From Neodiprion pinetum (lineage: Eukaryota > Arthropoda > Insecta > Hymenoptera > Diprionidae), in the NCBI RefSeq assembly GCF_021155775.2, contig NC_060236.1:20758519-20822518 (forward strand): 64,000 nucleotides of DNA. The letters run 5' to 3'. A program made the translations under genes and the position numbers. The notes beneath the pieces are model-generated. The model was given only the letters and a program-made list of their open reading frames with translations, had not been told where the DNA came from and ran no database searches. Shown one piece after another: positions 36,168 through 49,700 of the stretch. Numbering within the stretch: position 1 is the stretch's first letter; every line of letters begins with the position of its first letter.

Positions 36168-38478
36168 TGTACATGCACGTACAAAATACGGTATTGTGCG
36201 AAAGAATCACGATTTACACTAGGAAAAAAACCTAAATCACTATAACGTAGTTCTGAAGAATTGGAAAAAAGACAGCGTACGTCAGATTCCTTGTATCGTT
36301 TGAGGAAATGTAGTCAATCTGTTATGGGAAGTACCAGAGCGATGTATGTTTCCCATCTCTGCAATATGACTGTACGCAGAATTACTCCAGGATAAAATAT
36401 CGCGAACAGTTTTTCTCTAACGTCAGACTTCCTATAATATGACGACCATTTTTACTGTGCATAAAAATGGCGCTGATCTTGGTTGAATAATTTGAGTTTA
36501 CACCAAATTTCGGGTTACCGACCAGACGACTTATTGACTTATCTTTCGGGATTTTGACCCCTGCCCATCATCAGGTATAAAACGCAGGCAGCTGTACCGT
36601 AAATTTCGAGGGATTGCTCACTCGCAAATTCGGTGGCACGACAATTTCCAAAAGGAATCGATTTCTTGTGATTTTGACTACGATTCCCGAGATTTCCGAA
36701 TCAATGAGATCGCCTGCGACATATATTGACAATAATTAATTTACGATTAAGGACACGACGGTACTCAATCAATAATGTAGATTATTAAATAAATTGGAAT
36801 TCCCAGCGATTCCCCAAATGACCTCATTTTTTTGTGATTCCCCAGTGAAGCGACTGTAATTATTAAATGATTTTATTTCATTAGTTTTTTGTAATATTGT
36901 ATGAAAAGTGAAAATTTGATATATTTTTGTAATGATAAAATTGTATATGTAATTTTACGATTATTATTACTATATTCATTGTATTTAATGTATAAAGAAT
37001 TAAAAATGATTATCATTCATTATAACTTATTTATTTATAGTTAGTTAATCCTTTTTTGTGTAACAATGTTTTAATCTTATGATTTATCACACGAATTCAA
37101 TTATTTTTGTACGCGGGTACCCGGGTATCTGGTTGGACTATACGTGTGCGTTTTTCAATTTTGAATTTTTCTTAGTTAAAAATAAAAAGAATAAAAAAAT
37201 ATTTTCAATGCATAGTTTGGTAGAAAATCGGTCAAATCGTGGAGATCCGGGAGGTTTTTAGCGATTTTTCTGAAGGGAAAAAACGATTCAACAAAATGTA
37301 TGTCGATGGGCACCTGTAATAAAGATCAGTGAATGTCGTGCACACTCGAGTGTGATTGGTGTAGGGCCTCCAATTCGTCATAAATCGCTTCCCGTCTTGT
37401 CCGTTAAGCCGAAACGTTTTGGTTTTTTATAAATAAAAGTTTATTTCGACATTGACCTTCACACCCAACAATACCACTCTATCCTCTTGTCCATTAGTGG
37501 CTCTATAAAGAGAGTGCACTGTATATAAAATTTAAAGACTTAATTAGATCTACACAAATAGATCTGATATGATCGTATATTATTTACGGATAAGATTGGA
37601 TGTATACAAAGAATGAATCTAATTAGATCAAATAAAGTCTATCAATTCTTTCCTGAAATTAATTTTGAAAATCTAACATCACGTGAATGACAGTGAATAG
37701 CATGGAAGATGACAATCTTTCACGGTAATAAAATTTTTTAGTAAAAACGGAAATAAAATGGGAGAAGAAAGAAGACAATTATGATTCAACTACGTTCGTC
37801 CTTCCGGCTAACAGAGAAATCCTTCATTCCCGGTTTGTGCAATTCAATCCACTTACGTACCGGATTGTCAACGCAGATGTAAAAACCAGTGTCGACACTG
37901 GGTAGGTATACTAAGATAACAGACGCGTAAATAGTGACATGAAATGAAAGAGAAAGCGCTAAGAAGTTGGTACGAATTTTGAGCCGAAGTTGACGTCACC
38001 AAGTTCGAAACTCAATAAATCAGTCATTCTAGCTCTGACCCCTGAAGGTATAACATGCCAAGTGGTTGTCAATGCCAAGTGCGAGGTTGTGGAATATTGA
38101 TCAAAGTGCTGTGAAGGGGCCAGTCAATCAGCTCATTGTGAATCGGGGATAGTGATCAACGTGAGTAAAATTGATAATTTTCGTGAGTATCAGATACTTT
38201 ACATCAATTTTATCGTATCACAGCATTTGTGAATCGTCTTGAGATAATTGTCGATTTCTAGCCGATCTCATTGTAAGCTCACAATCGGTGTAAATCACAG
38301 ATACCGGTCAATAAGAATGAAAATAATTATTTTCGAGTGTATAATCAGATATTTTATATTAATTTTACTGTTTTCGAATAATTTTGAACTGCCTTGCAAC
38401 CGCCGCTTTTTGGCCGATCTTAATCCTTGTGACGATGTATATATTTTGATAGACGAAAGTAAGAACCGAAGTTCGGAC

Positions 38479-38504
38479 GGATCAGCGGATCAGCGGATCA
38501 GCAG
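38479..38504. repeat. 8-bp tandem repeat (GGATCAGC)
   Basis: Three consecutive units plus a degenerate fourth (agatcggc). Confidence 0.8.
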
Positions 38505-39304
38505 ATCGGCAAATTAGTCGGTCTACGACTTTAGAAGGAGAGAGTTGTGTATGGAGGTGTCAGGAAATCATAAAGTGTGTGAAATCGACTCAAAGCCTGA
38601 TCAGGTAACAAATTCAATAAATAACGACGAACTGAAACAATAAAGAAAGTCACACCATTCTATAATTATAAATACGACACATCGAACACTCTCCCTTCAA
38701 ATTCTTGGAATAGTTGTTCCGCTCGATTTTATCTATATACACTTTTACCGTCCGTTTTTATGTTATTGTTACTATTTTGTTTTATTCTTACTCGACTATT
38801 GTCTCTTATATCTTTTAACTTGTGCACCTGTGCCGTCCACTTATATTTTTTAAACTATCAAACCAAGTTTGTTGGGTTGCGACGTGCAGGGACTATAAAT
38901 TGGGTATTCTGTACTATTAAATTATAGTTGACTTTTTAAACCAAAATGACCCAAATAAATGCATAATTTTCTCTTTGATCGTCAACAACTATTTCTCGTA
39001 ATTGTCTATTTATTTCCCTTTCTTTTATATTTGACTTATAATCAATAAACTAAAATTCATCACATCCTACCCTTAACAATTGCTTTGCAACAACCGGTTT
39101 CGGTACAATTGGACGGTGTTTTTATTTGTTATATTGCCAATAGTATCCTATCTTCGTCACTCGTTGATCGAGCATCTCTGTTTACTTCGATAGTTCCTAG
39201 GAATTCCCACCTCGTTTACCAGCGTGAAATAATATTCTTCCTCTCAGAACGTGATTGATGCCGATCCAGGGCGGACGGCAACTAACGAGTCGTAGTGTAT
39301 GGTA

Positions 39305-39310
39305 TATAAA
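39305..39310 (+). promoter_or_regulatory. Candidate TATA box upstream of ABCC copy 2
   Basis: TATAAA inside a CpG-richer segment, with an ATGACGCGAGC motif downstream at about 39353. It is about 4.4 kb before the start codon, so it would need an untranslated first exon and a long intron. Confidence 0.2.
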
Positions 39311-42300
39311 TCTGTTGACAAAATGCAGTGGGTGGTACGCGTGTGAAACAAATGACGCGAGCTTAGCGAGTGGTTAACAACCGAGGCGTGTTCCATTGGT
39401 GCATTACCGATTTACTATTCTTCGTAAATTGTGCCGATTCGTAAACGAGGATAATAGATAGAACTTTCAAACAATCGAATCTGCCGATTTCATAACCGAT
39501 TTCCCGACTTGAAGGTGTGTATAATTAACAGAGTTACATTTTTCTTCCTTCAGATCGCGTTGTACTCGAGGAATATCGCAATCGAACATTGTAAACCGAT
39601 TTTGATAACGATTTCTTTGGTTCAAATTTCCGAAGGTCTCGACTTTTTTTTAAAACTCTCCAAAGATGTCTAATTTCGGGCAAAGAAGCCTACAACGCGT
39701 ATTTGCATGGTTTGGGATCGAGGTTACACCTCACATTATACGAATGGAATATCTCTGGGTACAGGATTGACCATAATGATCGATTACTATCCTGATGCAG
39801 AATAATTGGTGCCTCCAGCGATTATCAAATCTTGTCGCGAATGATATCGATGTGTAGTTGTATAACTGTGTCATACTAAAAAGTGATAGAGATGCATGAA
39901 TGAAAATTCCTCGGTTTCAAACGAGACGCTACGAAAATTTCTTTGCTAGGAAGATTTTTTCGGGTGCGATGAACCTCGAAATTTTTCGGGATAGAACAAA
40001 TATTTTGATGGAATTGTGCGTCTTTTTTTCTTTCAAATTCAACACTCGAAGTGAATCGCAATTATAACAAAAGTTTCGGTCTCCTTGTTTTGATTCATTT
40101 ACAGAAATGTGTCATTTAAAATTTCTCAGTTTCGCAGTAGGATTTGAAATTAATGCAAATCATGAGAGATGAGGAAACGTGCAAAAAACTAAGAATTTCG
40201 CATGAAAATATAGGAACAAATGTGTCAGAATGACCAAACTGAACATTTTAACTTTTTTCAATGTACGATATTACAATTAAAATAACGTGACCTATTTTGT
40301 CTTCAGTTTCTTGGTAAGGTTGAGTTCAGGCGCCGAAAATTTATCGCACCGGTGAATTTACATAGCACTTGCGTCAATAACAGCCATTCTGCTCATGTTT
40401 CGTCAGTATTCAAGTATACTTGCAATCTTGACTATTCTCATTAAATTTTTCTTGCCCCAAGTTTGGGAAAAAAGTATCGCATCAGATTGACCCTTCAGAG
40501 TTAATAGGCTTAATAAACATTATCACGCAATTTTATCAATAACCTAGTCAATGCTGCTTCGAATTGTGCACCTAGTAATTGATCGGTTGATGATTCTGAT
40601 GGATCGAAAATTGGAAATTTTTTCAATTTGAACTGTTTTATAACTTTTTGCCATATTCAGTTTCTTCCGTGTTTATCGATTTTAAGGCATTACCGATGTA
40701 TACAACGATCGATGAGATCAATGAAGACTAACGACTTTTTTAATACTCGTCTCGAAGGCTGTCTGTTGCAAATTATCGGTATTCTGTGAAAAACGAACCG
40801 GCTGATGTGTTTCAAGATGTACTTGGAATCGATAAAAATACTTTTTCGTATCGTTTTTCCGCTACCGTTTTAATTCTTTGAAAATTGGAAATAAAAAGAA
40901 GATTATTTAATAAATAACATTGACCGGAAAATTTGAGTGAAAAAAAATTTATCTGCGTATAATAATTGGAGAGGAGGTCGTTCCTAAATTACGCTACCAC
41001 TTGGGGGTGGGGGATCCATCGAAGTAACGTTACCATTAAAAAATGCGATCTTTTTTCATTGTCCGTGTTTATTCGAATTTTAATTTAACGTAGTTTATGG
41101 ATGGCCCTTAAAAAGTGACAGTGAGGTGAAAAAACCTCGTTTCATAAAATATAATTAATACCAACTGCTTATAGTTATGTACTTAATCTTCCATTTCGTT
41201 ACAGTTTCAGCAGTCAACATAGGTGGTAACAAAGAATCGTATACTCTATCTACGTTACAGCTGTGTATAAGTATACAATATTGACAAGTTTACACAGCCG
41301 GATTACACAGCGGTTCGTGTGAAATCCGTTTCGCGAAATAGCATGCAAAACATTCACATTGATCACATATATATATACGAAGTATCTGCGTATATCATCA
41401 AGTGACATAAAAAAAGGAACGAGATAGAACGAGGCAAAACGTGTCAAACTCGTTTTTGTTACCGGTCACTCGATGTAACGCTGTTGAAACACTCAAACAG
41501 GTACTCTTGTCGATTTCGACGCTGACGTATATATTTCCAAATAGGGATGTCTACGTGTCTCGCGAAATGGTATTTTCTGTAACACGGAAACAAAGTTTGC
41601 AATATGAATCACAGTCGGCAAAGTGATTTATCGGAGTTTGCAGAATTTCAGACATAACATTAAGCCTTGTCAATATTTTGTGACAAACAATTACGCTGCA
41701 AATAACTTTGAAATGAGAGATATGAGAAGCTAAGTATCTTGCTGCATGTTGACTGAGGCTATTCCTGTTTTATCCGAAAACATATCTAGTATTGCATGGT
41801 CAGCCACTTCTAGCTTGGGGCGCAAATGTTTCGAGAGCATTGAAACGACCTTTTCAAAATCACTTCGGTTAGTTATTCTCCTGCGGTACTTACAACATGT
41901 AGAAAACTAAGAAAATGTCCAAGGATTTGATATATATCATATTTCTCATCAAATGCAACAGATCTTACGATAATTAACAGATGTTCCTTTCGACTTTTAT
42001 CGGGTGGACTATTTACAATTATTGAACAATATTTAACAGTCAAGATCAAGTTTACGAAGTGCTTCCTTATTTTATTTGATATCAACAAAATTAGTTTATT
42101 TTATATACTTTTACTAGAGTAATGATCATTTATTTCATTTTTGAAAACGCGACGAAAATGCTTTTTCATAGTTACATACAATTTAACGAGATGGGTAAAG
42201 TTTACACGTAGGGCAAGGCATTGTAGAAAAGTAATTACACGTTTCAAAATATCGCGTCGGTATTGCGCTTCTCTTTGCATTACACGATCATGATAGGCGA

Positions 42301-43735
42301 CGAATCTTTTCCTTCAATTTTAACCACGAATGAACTTCTTTCCACTTTGTAACGGTTTCATAATGTTTTTCAAATCTAGACGTCAGAAGAGCCTGGATTA
42401 CCCAATCAGGAAATTCAGAGTCAAGTTTCGGTATTTATAGATCAAGGAAAATTAATGCAAATGTCTTAAGCCTAGGATTGCCGTTTATGACAAAGAATGA
42501 TTCGTAATTGAAACGATCACATTAATGAATTATGTAATTCTACTTCCTAACTTTGATAAAATGCGGTTCAGTTCACTTGTAGAGAAATTCTCAAAAAGTA
42601 AAACGAAATTAATTTTCTCTACAACTCTTCAGGCAACCATAAGATCGAAACATGCAACATAATTACAGATTTCAATTAATAGACTCGCGTATTGACCTTT
42701 TTAAGCAAAATGAACTTCATTGGCTCGAAATCGGGCGAATAATGCGATTTTTGTCGTTAGTTTGAATGTGAAGATTATGGTTTTTGCTACGTCTCGAAAA
42801 GATTCTTTCGACAACATTCCACGTTCTTCAAATAACAGCTTGACTTTTGAAATCTTGACTTTATGCCTCTTTCTTTTTTACCAATAATTTTTTTTCGCAT
42901 CAATTATATTACAAGGTCTTTAAACGCGCACAGACGTATTTCAAGCATCTGCAGGTTGGTTTTCTCAAAGCGAGACGCAAGTTGTTTCATATATTTCGGG
43001 AAGCAATGATAACAATAGTGGTAATAAAGGAGTAGCACGCTGTAATCCTAAGACGCAATTGTCACGTTCACATATGACATTTAATCTTAAAAATAATTGA
43101 TTTCAAAAGAGAAGGGATAGAATAGAAGAATAAGGAATAAATGCATAATAGGGACGAGAAGCGTGAGAGTAAATCACGTGGCAATTACAAATCATTGCAT
43201 GTAGCTTATTTGTATACAATGCATCTTATGCCTATATCGATGAAGGCCGAAGAAACCATGATGCAATGTCTATAAAACAGCCTACCGATCAACTCGCTAA
43301 ACTTGAAATTCTTGTTTCCCGACTGTTTCGCTCATGGTCGTTAATATGTAATATATTCACATAATCCGCAGCAGGTATACACCATAATGACGTATCATAG
43401 GTGGGTCAATGAGCTGCGGTATGTGGAGAACCAAGTTCCGCGGTTCGACTAACAATAAGTCGAAGAATACCGAAACTTTCAACAATTTGTTCCAACTGTG
43501 TGATAAAAATCTCGTCAATAATTGTCAGTGTACCTTCCGTATCAAATAAAATATAGCGCCATCGAATAGTATGTTTCACACGATAAGTTTTAAATAAAAG
43601 TACAGTTCAATAGACCCAAAAAAGTAGCCTCGAAAACAGACGGAACGATTGTTTCTTTGTTTCCAGATCATCGTTACTTAACGTTGATGCAGCGGTATCC
43701 AACCTAGGAAATATTTCAAGAAAATTTTTCGAGAC

Positions 43736-46700
43736 ATGGACACTAGGGAAAAACAGAGCTGCAGAAATCCCGAGGAGAAGTCGAATCCTTTGAGCTATCT
43801 GTGCTTCGGGTGAGTAAGACACTTGTCATAAAAAAAAATTTAAAAAAAAATGGTCGTCATCGTTTTACTTTTGGGCAATCGTAATTTTTAGTAGGGTGAA
43901 ATTAATGTTTCAATAAAAAAAATGAATAAAAAGTTAATAAAATAAAAGCCTCCTTCATTTTTAAAATCACGCAGATGGACAGCGGACATTTTTTGGAAAG
44001 GGGCGACACGAGATCTTCAAATCTCGGACTTATACGATCCCTTGAAGTCCGATGAATCCGAACGTCTGGGCGATCGTCTCGAAAGGTGAGAAAAAAACCA
44101 TGGAATCCCGTGATTGAACTATTTAAACAACTTTTCCTTCAATCAACGGAAATAAATATAATCAAACAGAATAGCAACCGCCGGTCGAAGGATTTATGAC
44201 ACAGAATCTAAATCCGAATTGAAAATGAATCTAGCATTTTTACTTGAGGTGAAAATAAGGTTTTGCAACCACGGTGAAAACCCGGTTCTGATGAAGCATG
44301 AAATTTAGCGAGAGCTTGAATCAACATTTTGGGTTTCGTTCAAAGTCTCTGGTGCATTTAGTTCTCGATTTACAATCTGTTAGAAAATGCCGGAAACAGT
44401 GATAACAAAAAATTCTGAAAAACCTATTGTACTTGTCCTGAAGTTGAAATCATAATTTTAACCCGCGTGTGAAATTAATGAAACAAGGAATGCAAATAGA
44501 CAGGGGTGAAAATCACCCTTTGCCATTGGTACACACCATATTTTTTGTAACACATGTACAGATTTTGCGTTTACATTTGTCAAAAGTCGGAGATCAAATC
44601 ACATTGATCAATAAAATGAAATGTGTACGTAATTAGGAAATTAATACAACATGTATATTTTTTCGATTTATTTGTAATATACTTACTGCCCACCAGTCGT
44701 AAAAGGGCTACTTTGGTCTCGGATTTTGAGTTAAAAAAAAATGCGAAAATCGTGCATGTGTTACAAAAAACACGTTGTTGTTGGCTCTTTGTTATTGAAT
44801 CAATCTATGGAAGAACTAGACGATAATCCATCAGTAACACCCGGTTTTATTTGAAACTTGCCCTTTCCGTTGACCTGTATATGATCACATTTATTTAAAT
44901 CCATTTCTGCCCACAACAGGGAGTGGAATATGGAGTTAGCTAAGGCGAACAAGGTGCAGGTGGTTGGAAAAAACGGGAAAACAGTACCAAGCGGAAAGCC
45001 GTCGCTCGGCGCAGCGATAGCACGAATGTTCTGGGCGAGATACATGATCCAGGGTCTACTGATGCTGGTGCAATCAGCGGTGCTTCGAGTATATCTGCCG
45101 ATCCTTCAGGGCTGGGTGGTCAGCCATTTCAATCCCGGTGTCAATCCGGTGAGCCGAAATGACGCCATCCTTTACGCTGGTCTGCTTATCCTCACGAATC
45201 TCCTAGTCATATTCACGATACATCACACAGGACTTCGCAATAGACAGATTGGAATGTGTGTTAGAGTTGCTTGCTGCTCCATCATATACAGAAAGGTTTG
45301 TGCACAGGGTTTGGAAACTGCGTTGTGGTTCTGTTTCCTTCTGACATTTTACTTCACCCGACAAACGGAATCCAGTCATTGAATCTAAGGCTGACCCTCT
45401 TCATGGTCTTCGGAAAGGTCAGAAAATGAGAAATCCAGCCGAACGTTGGATGTAGGTAGTCAGTGTTTTTCAAACGTGATTTTTAGTTTTTCGTGATCTT
45501 GTTACATGTTGTCGTCAGTGCGATTAGATCACTTCTTGGAAGTGCACGGTCTTCCGGAAATCCGAAGGCATTCGTGATGGTCTCTTATGGTCGTTTCGAC
45601 CGGTTTTGTCAGAACCCTCTTGAGGATACACATTCTACGAACAACAAAGTTTTTTTTTTTATCAATTTCTGGTAATTGTAGCGTTACTAATTCACTGTTT
45701 CAGGTTCTTAGGCTGAATCAGGCTGCCGTGAACAACACAGCGGCAGGTCAAGTTTCGAACTTAATAAGCAACGACGTGGCTCGTTTTGATATCGTGCCCC
45801 TGTACTTCCACCATCTCTGGATCATGCCGATTCAGGTAAGACTCGCTATTATTGCAAACTCTTCGTCGTTCTACATAAACCAGAATATTTTTGGCTTCAG
45901 GTCTCGATCATGGGGTATATCATGTGGCGATCTGTAGGAGTTGCCGCTGTGGTTGGAGTCGCCTCGGTGACATTGCAGAATTTGCCCATTCAGATGTACC
46001 TCGGCCGACTCGGCGCCAATCTGAGAGCTAAAATCGCGTCTACAACCGATGAGCGGGTTCAGAAGATGAAGGAATTGATCTCCGGAATACAGGTAAGATG
46101 AATGGTGGAATGTAATGACACGTTCAGTGTTAGTTGTTGCATAAGATTGTTTTTGACATTAAGTCTCCATGGCCAGAGAATCTGAATGAAGTGTGGTACA
46201 ATTAGATGGAGTTGTGAACTGGCGAGATCTGATCATGTCCAAATCACGATGCACTGATCTTCTCGGTTAAACAGATAGTGAAGATGTACTCTTGGGAAGA
46301 ACCGTTCGAGATTGTAGTATCGACAATTCGAGCCTTGGAGATCAGGCTGATAAAGTACACGTCGTATCTGAGGGGTTTTTACCTGAGCATTATACTATTC
46401 TCGGAGAGACTGTCCCTCTATTTCACGCTGTTCACATTTGTTATGATGGGAAATTCGCTGACTGCTGAAATCACGTTCGTAATATCGAGTTTCTTCAGTG
46501 TGATGATGTTCACATGCGTAGTTTGCGTTCCTCAAGCAATCATAATGGCCGGAGAGACTGCAGTGACCCTTGAAAGGTTGACGGTCAGTATCGCAGAATT
46601 AATTTTCCATTACGAGAGTTCGATCCTCATCTATTTGACCATTTCCAAATTTGTCTCGACTGATTTGCAGGAATTTTTGCTGCTGGACGAGGTCCAGTGC

Positions 46701-49700
46701 CTTGAAGATGGAAAAAACAAGCTGTCAACAGAAATCAGAAGTGAGCCCGATGTCATAGAAGTGATGAAGAGGAACTGGAGGCTCGAGAACGGTGTTGGCA
46801 TCGAAATGAAAAATGTCGCCGCGAATTGGATTTTGGGTAAACTGCCACCGACACTGTGCGAGGTTTCGTTGACGATAAGGAGCAAGTCCTTGTCAGTTTT
46901 GGTCGGCCCCGTCGGTTCGGGCAAATCATCCTTGCTGCATCTCATTTTGGGTGAATTACCAGTTGGAGCTGGAAATCTGTCGTTATACGCTGGCGAAAAT
47001 AAACCAGAAAACCAAATCACCAGTCGTGACATTAGCATCTCGTACACCAGCCAGGATCCTTGGCTGTTCTCTGGTTCCATACGCGAGAACATTCTGTTTG
47101 GTCAGCCCTATGATAAAAATCGGTACCAAGAGGTGGGAAGCCATTACCGAGGAGACTTACCGACCGAGTAAGCAGACCGTATTTTACAGTTTCTTATTCT
47201 CCCGAGTATTTAAATCGTTTCAATATTTTGAACTTTGCTTGTACGGCCATCAAGAAAAGTTTGGGAAGTAGATGGAAGCGCTATAAATGTACTAGTGAAA
47301 GCATATCAACCGTTTTGAGCTTATGGCAGACTATTCTGTCACAGTTACATCTCATATCTTTTGCAATTTTTGATCGAATTCTCTTAGAGAACATACACAT
47401 TCGCCCATAAGCCTTATCATTCCCTAAACTTGTTGGTATTCGATCACTAAGGAGAAAGAAGAAGTGTAAAATATAATCTACTTAATTCGTCGGTAAAACA
47501 GAAATGTCCATAATCTAAGAATGAAGAAGTAACGATATTCTGGAGTTTTCGAGCACTGCGTACAACCATTACAGGTAACCAAAGTCTGCGCCTTGCTCAA
47601 GGACTTCGCTCAGATTCCTCAGGGTGACTTGAGTTACGTTGGTGAAGGGGGAGCATCTCTTTCTGGAGGCCAGAGGGCGCGCGTCAATTTGGCTAGAGCC
47701 ATTTACAGGGATGCTGATCTCTACCTTCTCGACGATCCTCTGAGTGCCGTAGACGCTCACGTCGGTCGCCACTTGTTCGATGAATGTATCAATGGGTTCC
47801 TTAAGGGGAAAACCCGGATCCTTGTCACTCATCAGCTCCAACATCTTAAGCAGGCGGATGTCGTCATTGTTTTGAATCGCGTAAGCCCATCCGCTATAAT
47901 GCCATAAGAACATGTCGGAATATGTACTTTTCAATACACGTCTTAAAAGTTTCGAGTAACTTTTCGCAGACCTTGACTGTTACGATTTTACCGATAGTTA
48001 CTTTCATGCAATTTCAAAACGCTCAGTAATTTAATAGCGAGGTTGAAATAGTTTGCAGATATCTTCAGAGTTTCGATCGATACCGAGATTCAAAATTCTT
48101 AAGACGAAAATTTTATATCTATCGATAAAACCGACAGGTGATTCAAATATTTTAAGCACTTGTTTGGGAAATTTGTATTGTAAGTTTTGATACGAATTCT
48201 GGTATTTTCATGCAATTGTTTGTGCAATATTTGGAAGTGTTCGAATAACGTGAGTGTAATGAAGTTGATGGTATTTTTTTTTTAATTTTTGGAAATTTTA
48301 TGCACAACATAGTCAAACATATTTTTTTACCATGGATTTATTCATAAAAGGTCAAATAAGAATCGAGATCGATACGAAGATGTTTTATTTCAGGGCAAAG
48401 TTCAACGGCAAGGAGCTTATGAAGAGGTCGCCACGTTAAATCTGGACTCCATAGTTTCACAATCTGTCGAGCCAGAAGTATCTACTATCGAAATTGAGTA
48501 CGCTGTGGAAAGTCAGGAGGAGAAGATCGACTTCACGGTATAAATCGTTATTTATTGTGCATGTTTCTTTCCTCGGAAAACTCTTTTTGGAACTGGAAAC
48601 TGAGAAATTAAATAATCAAGCTCATGCTAATACGATTTCTGAAAAATTAGGTCAAGTTCTCGCGAGCTGTTAAGTCACTAATTCCGAATATGCAATTCAA
48701 ATGAATCATTTCCGATCGGATTACCAAGCATCGGATTTTAAAATTCAACAAGAATTTTTTTCATAATCAAATCCGGTTAAAGGTCGTAAAGACACTTGAG
48801 AGGATTTTTTGGACTTTTGATATTTTTGATGTCTTTTGATGGACGTATTCAGTGGATCAACAGTGATCGACAAAAAGCAGCAAGAAATCAGATCTGCATG
48901 AAAAATGTATCGAATGTTTTTGCTAATTCCGGCTTTAAATCTGGGATCACTTGTCATGCGAAATCGACTTTTTCCTAATACCTAAAAAAAGGCGACCCAA
49001 AAACTCACAGGTCCATATGTAAGAAAGCAAGTCAACAACTCCCCCGAAAAATCGCTCTTTTCATTGTAACAGTCATAAAAATGGCGCTTAGAAATTGCAG
49101 ACTGAAAAATTGAACGGTAAGGCGGAAACTAAGTCCGAGGCGACCGAGGCAAGTAAGGAGAGTGGAGATTTAACAGAGGAGCAAATGGCGACGGGAGAAA
49201 TATCGAACAAAGTGTACTGGGAGTACTTCAGGTCTGGTGGTAACATCTGCTCACTGATATTCTTCTTGGTGATATTCGTAACCGGTCAAATAGCGGCGAG
49301 TGGCACCGACTACTGGATAACCCACTGGACAAACCAGGAGACGCTGAGGATCTCTTTGAGTCTGAACAAATCGTCGACTGTTTCGAATCAAACGGTTGAC
49401 CAAACAGAGAACACCGGGCACCTGAAATGGTTCGACGAATACGGCGTAATTCGTCCCATCGTAGCGGTTTACGTTTACACATTCTGCATAGCCGGCTGCG
49501 TATTCTTCGCAATCTTCAGAAGCGTGCTATTCATGAAGCTCTGCATGAACGCGAGTCAGAATATCCACAACACCATGTTCTCTAATCTTCTGCAAGCCAC
49601 AATGAGGTTCTTCAACACCAATCCAACTGGTGAGTCGATGCGATGATAACGATGGCACAGATTTTTAAATAATTTCTCCTTTCATTCTGCATCGTAGGCA

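Larger units (their letters stand above)
35965..43735. other. Spacer between ABCC copies 1 and 2
   Basis: 7.8 kb without a supported coding exon. 38030-38160 ends in a consensus donor (ATCAAC/GTGAGT at 38161) and could be an untranslated first exon for copy 2. A second possible promoter at 39250-39520 has TATAAA at 39305-39310, CpG-richer sequence and a donor-like GAAG/GTGTGT. A splice acceptor before the copy-2 start (tttgtttccag, about 43657-43667) supports an upstream 5' UTR exon. A short 8-bp tandem repeat (GGATCAGC, about three copies) lies at 38479-38504. The rest is AT-rich and shows nothing I recognise. Confidence 0.45.
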